In this document: positions 46,699 to 53,940 of the stretch, piece after piece
Layout: every line of letters starts with the position of its first letter
Position numbering within the stretch: the first letter of the stretch is position 1
Source of the DNA: UBA12202 sp002691725
Lineage (GTDB): Bacteria > Pseudomonadota > Alphaproteobacteria > Puniceispirillales > UBA1172
Direction of reading: 5' to 3'
Assembly: GCA_965660675.1 (NCBI GenBank)
Contig: CBFIAU010000002.1
Location: forward strand, 1 to 64,000
Length of the DNA: 64,000 nucleotides
The notes under the pieces: generated by a model
What the model saw: the letters and a program-made list of their open reading frames with translations, nothing else
Databases searched by the model: none
Told to the model about the DNA's origin: nothing
Program-made: the position numbers and the translations under genes

Positions 46699-47868
46699 AT
46701 GACATATCTGGTATCCCCCACCATAAGAGACTTGACCGCACCGCCAGTTGCTCAAGTGCAAGAATGGATCGATCAGTATCAGGGTAATGCCCCCATGATT
46801 GATTTATCGCAGGCAGTTCCAGGCTATCCGCCGCATCAAGATGTGAGAGTGGCATTGGCTGAAATGGCGGCTCAAGATGATGTCTTTAGCTATGGTGCTA
46901 TTGAAGGCGAGCCGCAACTCCGGCAAGTCTATGCCGAGCATGTAAGCCAGCTTTACAGCACAGCTATCAGCGCTGATCAGGTGCTGATTTCATCTGGCTG
47001 TAATCAAGCCTTTATTGTCGCCATGATGAGCATTGCCAAGGCCGGGGATAATATCCTGCTGCCCGCGCCAAGTTATTTTAATCATACATCCAGCCTGACC
47101 ATGCTGGGGATGACGGCGATTGGTATTGCTGGTGATCCAGCGCGGCGATTTCTGCCTGATGTTAGCGATTTTGAAAAAGCCATCACGCCAGCGACGCGCG
47201 GCATTGCCGTGGTCAGCCCTAATAACCCAACCGGAATGCACTATCCTGATGATCTGCTAAACGATCTCTATCAGTTATGCAAACGGCATGATCTGGCGTT
47301 AATTATTGATGAAACCTATCGGGATTTTTGTGATCTTGATGTGGCGCGTCCGCATGGCTTGTTTGATCATCCTGATGTGATGGATACGGTGATCCAGCTT
47401 TATAGTTTCTCGAAAGCCTATTGCTTGCCCGGATATAGGCTAGGGGCGGTCACGGCACATGAAAACACCATTGCCGAGATGGCAAAAATCACTGACAATA
47501 TTCAGATATGCGCGCCGCGTCTTGGCCAGCTGGTTCTTAGCCGCGTGATTCCTCATCTTGCCGATTGGCGGCATGAGAACCGGAAGGAAATTGCGGCACG
47601 GCGATCGGCTTTTCGGGCGGTTTTTGAGATACTGCCAGATTGGTCAATCAGCAGTGATGGCGGCTATTTTGGATTTGTTCGCCATCCCTATCCCGACCGA
47701 ACAAGTGCCAATGTAGCGGCAGCATTAATGCGCCAGACAGGCGTCTTGACGATCCCCGGCGGATTTTTTGGAACCGCCTATGATTATCATTTGCGCTTTG
47801 CCTTTGCTAATGCTGATATTACGGCGATTTCTAGCCTGCCTGAACGGTTGATGAGCATATTGATCTAA
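46699..47868 (+). CDS. PLP-dependent class I/II aminotransferase
   Basis: This 389-residue fold-type I enzyme shows the substrate/PLP motifs VSPNNPTGMHYP, IIDETYRDF and the catalytic lysine in YSFSKAYCLPGYRLG. The C-terminal Arg that binds carboxylate is likely in LRFAFANAD. The ATG at 46699 (MTYLVSP) is chosen over an upstream in-frame start. It is divergent from the methyltransferase and oxygenase and probably belongs to the same amino acid pathway; the substrate is unknown. Confidence 0.9.
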   Translation: MTYLVSPTIRDLTAPPVAQVQEWIDQYQGNAPMIDLSQAVPGYPPHQDVRVALAEMAAQDDVFSYGAIEGEPQLRQVYAEHVSQLYSTAISADQVLISSGCNQAFIVAMMSIAKAGDNILLPAPSYFNHTSSLTMLGMTAIGIAGDPARRFLPDVSDFEKAITPATRGIAVVSPNNPTGMHYPDDLLNDLYQLCKRHDLALIIDETYRDFCDLDVARPHGLFDHPDVMDTVIQLYSFSKAYCLPGYRLGAVTAHENTIAEMAKITDNIQICAPRLGQLVLSRVIPHLADWRHENRKEIAARRSAFRAVFEILPDWSISSDGGYFGFVRHPYPDRTSANVAAALMRQTGVLTIPGGFFGTAYDYHLRFAFANADITAISSLPERLMSILI

Positions 47869-47883
47869 GAAGGACATCTGCCT

Positions 47884-49104
47884 ATGCCTCATAATCCATC
47901 TCTGCTGATGATCTTGCGTAGCTTCTTAGCGCTCGGTCTGACCAGCTTTGGCGGGCCAGTCGCCCATATCGGATATTTTCGCCGGCTGTTTGTTGAGCAA
48001 CGCCAATGGATTTCATCTGATGCGTTTCAATCGCTGTTTGGCTTATGCCAGATGCTGCCAGGGCCTAGCTCCAGCCAGCTTGGCTTTGCGCTGGGGCTAC
48101 GCTGGGGCGGGCTTGCTGGCGGTTGTCTGGCGTTTATTGGCTTCACCTTGCCATCGGCTATGATTATGATTGGTTTTGGTTATGGGCTGGTCAATTTTGG
48201 GGCTGATCTGGATCGTCTTATTGATGCCCTGAAACTGGTGACTGCGGCGGTGGTCTTGCATGCGGTTTTTGGCATGGCGCGCGGCTTTGCGCTTGGCATG
48301 TTCACATCGCTATTTGCTATCGCCATGATGGGAATTGCGCTGTTTCTCAATATGCCGTTTTTGCATCCTCTCTTTATTTTGATCTTTGGATTTATGGGGT
48401 TTCTATTGCTTGCGGATCAGCCGTCCGGTCATGATATGCAAGCTGATCAATATTCATCTAATGCCCCTTATCGCTCACAGCTGATGCCGCTTATCTGGTT
48501 ATGGCTTTTTGCGGCGTTGCTGGCAGGGATGTTGCTGATGGCGCATCTCATGCCGGATAGTATCTGGTTTGCGTTGAGCCAGTTTTATCTGGCAGGGTCA
48601 TTGGTATTTGGTGGCGGTCATGTTGTTTTGCCATTACTGCAAGCATCGGTGGTGGAAACTGAGCTGGTATCATTGGCGGATTTCCTCGCTGGATATGGCA
48701 TGGCGCAGGTTATCCCCGGCCCGTTATTTACCTTTGGTGGTTTTTTGGGTGCGGTTATGGGCACTAATATGGGCATAAGCACAAGCACAGGCATGGGCGC
48801 AATCTGGCTAGGCGTGCTGACTATGCTGACGCTGTTCCTGCCATCATTTCTGCTGTTGCTAGGCGTTCTGCCATTTTGGGATGGATGGATGCAATCACGC
48901 CGTTTTCGCGCTGGCCTTGCCGGAATTAATGCGGCGGTTGTGGGGCTTTTAGCAGCGGTGCTGATTGATCCGATTTTAATGTCCGCCATTCATAACAGCT
49001 ATGATGCTATGATCGTCATCGCTGGATTTTTGGTGCTGATATCGGCACGCCTCAACACCGGCATTATTGTCCTCGGGCTTGTCCTGGCTGGCTGGTTTAT
49101 CTAG
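47884..49104 (+). CDS. chrA: Chromate transporter, two-domain ChrA
   Basis: This 406-residue long-chain CHR protein consists of two homologous halves. The first has FLALGLTSFGGPVAHIGYFRR and CQMLPGPSSSQLGFALG, the second GSLVFGGGHVVLP and AQVIPGPLFTFGGFLGA. About ten to twelve membrane segments are present. ChrA exports chromate by proton antiport; homologues may move other anions. It follows the aminotransferase by 15 bp. Confidence 0.92.
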   Translation: MPHNPSLLMILRSFLALGLTSFGGPVAHIGYFRRLFVEQRQWISSDAFQSLFGLCQMLPGPSSSQLGFALGLRWGGLAGGCLAFIGFTLPSAMIMIGFGYGLVNFGADLDRLIDALKLVTAAVVLHAVFGMARGFALGMFTSLFAIAMMGIALFLNMPFLHPLFILIFGFMGFLLLADQPSGHDMQADQYSSNAPYRSQLMPLIWLWLFAALLAGMLLMAHLMPDSIWFALSQFYLAGSLVFGGGHVVLPLLQASVVETELVSLADFLAGYGMAQVIPGPLFTFGGFLGAVMGTNMGISTSTGMGAIWLGVLTMLTLFLPSFLLLLGVLPFWDGWMQSRRFRAGLAGINAAVVGLLAAVLIDPILMSAIHNSYDAMIVIAGFLVLISARLNTGIIVLGLVLAGWFI

Positions 49105-49138
49105 ATAAATGACCAGATAAATGACCAGATAAATAGCT
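49103..49138. repeat. Three 12-bp tandem repeats after chrA
   Basis: Units AGATAAATGACC at 49103-49114 and 49115-49126 plus a partly matching third unit (49127-49138) begin within the chrA stop codon and lie in the convergent gap with the GMC oxidoreductase gene. Confidence 0.75.
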
Positions 49139-49166
49139 GGGCCAATAGCTCATGCCATGCGATATT

Positions 49167-50855
49167 TTAACGCTGTTTATTCTGCCAGTCTGTTGCGGCA
49201 TAAGGCGTGAGATTAACAGGCGCCAAGGGCTGCCGGCCGAGAATAAAATCTGACGCTTTTTCCCCAACCATAATTGATGGCGCGTTAAGGTTGCCGTTAG
49301 TGATCTGCGGGAAGATTGAGCTGTCTGCCACCCTTAATCCATCAACCCCAATAACACGACATTCAGGATCAACCACCGCTAGCGGATCATTGGCTTTGCC
49401 CATGCGCATGGTACCGCAAGGATGATAGGCGCTTTCCGCATGTTCACGAATAAAATCATCAATCCCGTCATCACTGGTGACGTCATTTCCGGGCTGAATC
49501 TCATCGCCGCGAAACGCATCCATAGCTGGCATAGATAGAATCTCACGGCCGAGGCGGATGCAACGGCGAAACTCCGTCCAGTCATCATCATGCGACATAT
49601 AATTAAACTTGATCTCTGGCGCTGATGAAATATCGCTATTGCGGATATGCACATGGCCGCGTGATTTTGACCGCATAGGGCCGATATGCATCTGAAAGCC
49701 ATGGCCTTCTGACGCGCTTTTACCATCATAGCGGATAGCCCCAGGCAGGAAATGAAACTGAATATCAGGATAGGATATGCCTTGATCAGAACGGATGAAG
49801 CCAAGCGTCTCAAACTGATTGCTAGCGCCAAGACCTGACCTGCTAAGCAGCCAGCGCAGCCCGATCATACCCTTGGAAAACAGCCCCAAATGCTTATTCA
49901 GCGTGATCGGCTGCAAGCATTTGACCTGAAAATAGACTTCAAGATGATCTTGTAGATTACCGCCAACACCTTGCCTGTCGACGATCACGTCAACCCCAGC
50001 CGCTTGCAACACCTGTCCCGGCCCAATGCCAGAGCGTTGAAGGATTTGCGGGCTGTTAATCGCTCCTGCGGCAACAATAATTTCGCGTTTAGCATGAGCT
50101 GTCATGGTCTGCCCATGACGCTGAAAGGTGACACTTTCGGCACGGCCATTGCTGATATTGATCTTCTCGACCAACGCGCCTTTGATGAGCTGAACGCCGT
50201 GATGCTTGACCGCAGGCTTGAGATAGGCATTAGCCGCCGACCACCGCTGGCCTTTCCAGATAGTCATATCAGCAGGCCCAAACCCTTCTTGGCGATGGCC
50301 GTTATAATCGGCAGTAGCGGCGTATCCGGCTTCTTCCGCGGCGTTAACAAAGGCATCATGCAAGGGGTTTCGGCGACTGCCGCGGGTGACATGAAGCGGC
50401 CCATCAACACCGCGAAAACCGGCATCTTCAAAGCCTTCAGTATGACCGCCCTCATGCCAGTGTTCCATGCGCCTGAAATAGGGCAGAACATCAGCATAGC
50501 CCCATCCTGTTGCGCCGTCAGCCTCCCAATAGGCGTAATCTTCGGCATGGCCTCGCACATAAATCATTCCATTAATGGAGGATGAGCCGCCGATAACTTT
50601 GCCTCTTGGACAGACAAGCCGCCGGTTATTTAATGTTGCCTCAGGTTCAGCCAGATAGCCCCAATCATAGCGTTTCATATTCATCGGATAGGATAGGGCG
50701 GCAGGCATCTGGATAAAAGGGCCAATATCTGTGCCGCCATATTCCAGCACCAAGACAGAGTGGGTTTTATCCTCAGACAGCCGGTACGCCATCGCTGATC
50801 CGGCAGAGCCAGAGCCTATAATGATGTAATCGACATCAGCAAGCTGTTCCGTCAT
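49167..50855 (-). CDS. GMC-family oxidoreductase (choline dehydrogenase-like)
   Basis: This 562-residue FAD enzyme shows the ADP-binding motif YIIIGSGSAGSAMAYRL, the GMC signature GGSSSINGMIYVRGH and the catalytic-His region YHPCGTMRMG. It is close to BetA and to alcohol dehydrogenases of this family; the true alcohol substrate is unclear. The start overlaps the fghA stop by four bases, so it is coupled to formaldehyde oxidation genes rather than to betaine genes. Confidence 0.9.
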   Translation of the reverse strand: MTEQLADVDYIIIGSGSAGSAMAYRLSEDKTHSVLVLEYGGTDIGPFIQMPAALSYPMNMKRYDWGYLAEPEATLNNRRLVCPRGKVIGGSSSINGMIYVRGHAEDYAYWEADGATGWGYADVLPYFRRMEHWHEGGHTEGFEDAGFRGVDGPLHVTRGSRRNPLHDAFVNAAEEAGYAATADYNGHRQEGFGPADMTIWKGQRWSAANAYLKPAVKHHGVQLIKGALVEKINISNGRAESVTFQRHGQTMTAHAKREIIVAAGAINSPQILQRSGIGPGQVLQAAGVDVIVDRQGVGGNLQDHLEVYFQVKCLQPITLNKHLGLFSKGMIGLRWLLSRSGLGASNQFETLGFIRSDQGISYPDIQFHFLPGAIRYDGKSASEGHGFQMHIGPMRSKSRGHVHIRNSDISSAPEIKFNYMSHDDDWTEFRRCIRLGREILSMPAMDAFRGDEIQPGNDVTSDDGIDDFIREHAESAYHPCGTMRMGKANDPLAVVDPECRVIGVDGLRVADSSIFPQITNGNLNAPSIMVGEKASDFILGRQPLAPVNLTPYAATDWQNKQR

Positions 50856-51688
50856 GCGGCTAACCGGTTGGCATGAAATGCCACATGATCAGCCATAAAA
50901 CTGGCGACAAAATAATAGGAATGATCATATCCCGGATGTTGACGCAGTGTCAGTGGAATACCTGCATCTTCGGCGGCCCTGGCCAGCAGATGCGGTTTCA
51001 AATGGTCATCAAGAAAACTATCAGCAAGCCCCTGATCGACCAGAATATCACCACCCCAGCCCCTCGTGGCCATAAGCGCGGCGGCATCATGATCCAGATG
51101 CGCTGTGCTATCATCCCCCAGATAGGCAGGCAGAACATTCTGCCCCCAGCCGCTTTCGGTCGCTGCCGATATCGGCGCAAAAGCCGATACTGATTTGAAC
51201 AAATGCGGGTGCTTCATAGCCAGCGTTAAGGCACCATGGCCACCCATGGAATGTCCCGTCACCCCCATTGCTGGCATGTCCTTGCTGTCGATGCCTAATG
51301 TTGCTGTGATCAGGGCTGGCAATTCCTCGGTGATATAGCGATCCATCGCGAAATGAGGTGCCCATGGCGGCTCAGTCGCGGTCAGATAAAATCCGGCGCC
51401 TTGCCCTAGCCAGTAATCAGGACTGTTCGCCACATTGTCACCACGCGGCGAGGTATCAGGAAAGATAATGGCCATGTTATGCGCGGCAGCGGCGGCTTGC
51501 GCTCCGGCCTTGGTGGCGGCGTTTTCCCATGTGCAGGTTAAGCCCGATAGATAGATCAGGACGCTATCAGGGCGGCCGCCTTTGGGGATAAATATCGCCC
51601 AATCCATGGAACATTGTGTGACGGTACTGTCATGACGGATAACACGATGCGTGCCACCCATCATTTGGACTTCTGCTATGGTTTGCAT
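50852..51688 (-). CDS. fghA: S-formylglutathione hydrolase
   Basis: This 278-residue esterase-D-type alpha/beta hydrolase cleaves S-formylglutathione to formate and glutathione. The nucleophile is in GHSMGGHGAL and the His in GYDHSYYF; the CTWENAATKAGAQ segment near the N-terminus is typical. It is the downstream enzyme of the adhC step, and its gene is co-directional with adhC but separated from it by the nuclease/array cassette. Confidence 0.95.
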   Translation of the reverse strand: MQTIAEVQMMGGTHRVIRHDSTVTQCSMDWAIFIPKGGRPDSVLIYLSGLTCTWENAATKAGAQAAAAAHNMAIIFPDTSPRGDNVANSPDYWLGQGAGFYLTATEPPWAPHFAMDRYITEELPALITATLGIDSKDMPAMGVTGHSMGGHGALTLAMKHPHLFKSVSAFAPISAATESGWGQNVLPAYLGDDSTAHLDHDAAALMATRGWGGDILVDQGLADSFLDDHLKPHLLARAAEDAGIPLTLRQHPGYDHSYYFVASFMADHVAFHANRLAA

Positions 51689-51811
51689 GTTGATTTTCTC
51701 AACTAGAATGATTTTGAAACTTCGACGATGATTTCACACGCTTGACCTTAGATAGTCAAGACATCTGCTGTATATGAGACAAAAATATATTATGAAAGTT
51801 TGGTATAAAAG

Positions 51812-52055
51812 ATTTTGCTAACCCAACATCATGGGGTTGAGAAGGAGACCGTAACTTCGGAAACACCAAGTTTACCTTTGTTTACCCAATATTTCAGGGG
51901 TATTTCGGGGGGTTGAGAAGGAAAACAGGGCGACTTGCGCTTGTTAGTCAACCTTTGCTCACCCAACATTTCATGGGGTTGAGAAAGAGATTTTCTAGCG
52001 GTAGTGGCGGCATACAGCCTTTGCTCACCCAACATTTCATGGGGTTGAGAAAGAG
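51812..52055 (-). CRISPR. Minimal CRISPR-like array: four repeats, three unique spacers
   Basis: Repeats occupy 51812-51845 (R1, 34 bp, degenerate), 51875-51921 (R2, 47 bp, with a small internal expansion), 51952-51989 (R3, 38 bp) and 52018-52055 (R4, identical to R3). Spacers are 29, 30 and 28 bp (51846-51874, 51922-51951, 51990-52017) and share no obvious similarity. The repeat folds as a hairpin: CTCA/TGAG, CCC/GGG, CAT/ATG with a TTC loop. Identical repeats nearest the nuclease and degenerate ones farthest suggest a leader on the nuclease side and minus-strand transcription. A tandem duplication of transposon right-end units is the main alternative reading. Confidence 0.78.
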
Positions 52056-52320
52056 CTATCGCATAAAGTATTAAAATAAAAGGTGATGGGGATTAGCCAC
52101 AGGCTATTTCGGGCATGAAACCATGTCGAAATTGACCCATCGTGGGTTTTTTTGTCCTGTTGTCATTCAGTGAAAGCGCCAATAAAACATATTAATGCTA
52201 ACAAGGCCTCCAATAAAATGGTTAGAGTAATGATCAGCAAGAACAAGGGCTACAAAGGTAATTCGCTCTAATGCAGTAGAGATACTCAGTCAGCACCCCC
52301 AGATGCGACAATGAGATACC
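52056..52320 (-). ncRNA. Candidate guide-RNA scaffold / tracr region
   Basis: The 265 bp between the nuclease stop and the first repeat contain no plausible gene. They do contain hairpins: CTCTA/TAGAG (52266-52281), ACCCA/TGGGT (52135-52147) and TAGCC/GGCTA (52094-52106). On the minus strand CCTTTGTAGCCC (52247-52258) can pair partly with the repeat tail GGGTGAGCAAAGG. TnpB omega-RNAs and Cas12f tracrRNAs occupy this position relative to their nuclease genes. Boundaries and existence of a transcript are inferred. Confidence 0.45.
52135..52153 (+). terminator. Short plus-strand terminator-like hairpin beside the array
   Basis: ACCCA (52135-52139), a TCG loop and TGGGT (52143-52147) precede a run of seven T (52147-52153). 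It would act on plus-strand transcripts leaving the array side, although the nuclease is on the minus strand. The stem is only 5 bp, so it may equally be part of a structured minus-strand RNA. Confidence 0.4.
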
Positions 52321-53901
52321 TCAAAGATTTAACCGTTTCAAAAAGCTCGGTAAAGAAAAATCCGTCTCATCTAATACACTAACTTTAAGTGTTTTTTTGT
52401 TTTTTGGCAATCCATTACGCCAGATTTTTTTTAGGGCAATCATCCGTGCAGCGTTCAAATCAGCGTCATGCTTATACCCACAATTCTGACAACAAAACGC
52501 ATTATTTGGGTCATTTCTATCTCTATTGTTTTGGTCGCTAACACCACATTTTGGGCAGGTGGAACTAGTATAGGCAGCAGAAACGGATAGCGGTTTGGGT
52601 AACCCTGCTCGTGATAATTTATACTCCAACACATCTTTTAGTTTAGAATATTGCTGGCGGCCTAGCAGACGATTGAAGTTGCTCTTATTGCGTTTCTTAT
52701 TTCTGCTTGTCAAATTACCAAGATGTTCTATCACAACCTGTGCATGATGTTTTTTGGCTTGTTCAACGATGCGATTGGCAATGCCATGAATAGCTTTTTT
52801 AGCCTCGCTCAGGCGCGTGGCTGAGCGATATTTCTTGCCCTTTTTCTGTACAGTTTTTTGTCTCCGTTCCATTTTTTTCTGAACATATTTCAGTTGCTTG
52901 CCAGTAAAGTTTTTTTCGGCAATGATCTCACCATTTTCTCTAATGACACATAAACTAGCAATATTATGGATGCCGCGATCAACACCCAGCCAAGTTAGAG
53001 GCTCTTTAGCTTCACGAGTTATCTCGAAACTAACATGGGCTTCAAAGCGGTCACCTTTTTTACAAAGTCTGGCGGTTTTAGGTTTGATAATCGGCGCGTC
53101 TAAAACGTCATTATTATTTTCAGCTATCCACCGCAAAAAGCGATCATATTGATATGATTTTCCAAAATTGATTGGAAAAACGAGACCTATTGCTGTGTGC
53201 TTATGTGTTTTTTCTGTGCCTAAAACCTTATATTGTGACAAGTCAATTTTACGCGAAAACCGACTTTCCTTTTTATAAAGATTGAACAGAATATAAAAGC
53301 TGGGTTTTGTTTTATGTTGAAGCATATAAAAGCCATCAGCTAATCGGTGGCGAGGAAATACAATAGGGCGAAATTGACCAGCTTTATTCTCTTTCAGCAA
53401 CTGATCTCTAGCTTCGTTTTCGTCATCAAGGGTGCTGGCAGTGGCTAGTTTTTCCAGCCGATTTTCCCAATTCTCCTGTCTGGCTATTAATGGCGGAATA
53501 GTCGGGAGCCCTGGCAAACTTAATTTTTCTTTTTCAGTGTCTGCGATACCAGCATTTTCCATAGTGGAATTGTAATCGTTCTTCAATTCGCAATATGACT
53601 GAATACTTGCTGCCAGATCATTTGACAAACCATCTTCCATGGCAAGTGACAAGTGAAGTTTATTCATCTTATTTGCAAAAACAGGATTTGATTTTAACTG
53701 GTTTTTTATAAAGTTACGAATTTCATACGTTTTGCTTTTGATAAAGCGATCAAGGTTGGAGGATTTTGCATCCTCCAACAATTCTTCATACAAGTTATGA
53801 TAATTTAGAAAACAGTAATTTAGTACGGTAGTCTTGGTCTTTGTTGGGCTTTTTAACTCAAATACGGCAGTCATAAATGTTTTAATTGACCTGCCAGTCA
53901 T
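52321..53901 (-). CDS. TnpB/Cas12f-like RuvC RNA-guided nuclease
   Basis: This 526-residue protein has a lysine-rich N-terminal part (about 1-300) and a C-terminal RuvC nuclease. RuvC-I is WLGVDRG (D308), RuvC-II is VVIEHLGNL (E392), and RuvC-III is KHDADLNAARM (D479/D481). A CPKCG...CQNCG zinc finger (C449, C452, C471, C474) lies between II and III. The catalytic set is complete. Typical TnpB is near 400 residues (ISDra2 TnpB has D191), whereas Un1Cas12f is 529 with D326/E422/D510, so size and spacing fit Cas12f better. AAGAGG lies 5 bp before the ATG. No tnpA, cas1, cas2 or cas4 is nearby. Composition is more A+T-rich than flanking adhC and fghA. Confidence 0.9.
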   Translation of the reverse strand: MTGRSIKTFMTAVFELKSPTKTKTTVLNYCFLNYHNLYEELLEDAKSSNLDRFIKSKTYEIRNFIKNQLKSNPVFANKMNKLHLSLAMEDGLSNDLAASIQSYCELKNDYNSTMENAGIADTEKEKLSLPGLPTIPPLIARQENWENRLEKLATASTLDDENEARDQLLKENKAGQFRPIVFPRHRLADGFYMLQHKTKPSFYILFNLYKKESRFSRKIDLSQYKVLGTEKTHKHTAIGLVFPINFGKSYQYDRFLRWIAENNNDVLDAPIIKPKTARLCKKGDRFEAHVSFEITREAKEPLTWLGVDRGIHNIASLCVIRENGEIIAEKNFTGKQLKYVQKKMERRQKTVQKKGKKYRSATRLSEAKKAIHGIANRIVEQAKKHHAQVVIEHLGNLTSRNKKRNKSNFNRLLGRQQYSKLKDVLEYKLSRAGLPKPLSVSAAYTSSTCPKCGVSDQNNRDRNDPNNAFCCQNCGYKHDADLNAARMIALKKIWRNGLPKNKKTLKVSVLDETDFSLPSFLKRLNL

Positions 53902-53912
53902 AATCCTCTTCT

Positions 53913-53925
53913 TGTAAAATTTACA
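53913..53925. promoter_or_regulatory. Palindrome upstream of the nuclease gene
   Basis: TGTAAA and TTTACA form a perfect inverted repeat around one central base, 12 bp upstream of the nuclease start and within the 39-bp gap after the adhC stop. It could be an operator or, in RNA, a weak hairpin near the ribosome-binding site. No repressor gene is adjacent. Confidence 0.35.
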
Positions 53926-53940
53926 GTTTTCTGGCTACCT

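Noticed and set aside
51829..52035. A 68-codon minus-strand open frame across the repeat array
   Set aside because: It is created by the 66-bp repeat period (22 codons), so repeated peptide segments simply translate the repeats. It has no ribosome-binding site or protein-like composition.
52321..53901. Reading the nuclease as an ordinary IS200/IS605 transposon gene
   Set aside because: No tnpA, no recognisable left-end hairpin on the far side, and the protein is over 100 residues longer before RuvC-I than typical TnpB. The regular repeat-spacer structure is also not expected. It stays as an alternative but not the preferred call.
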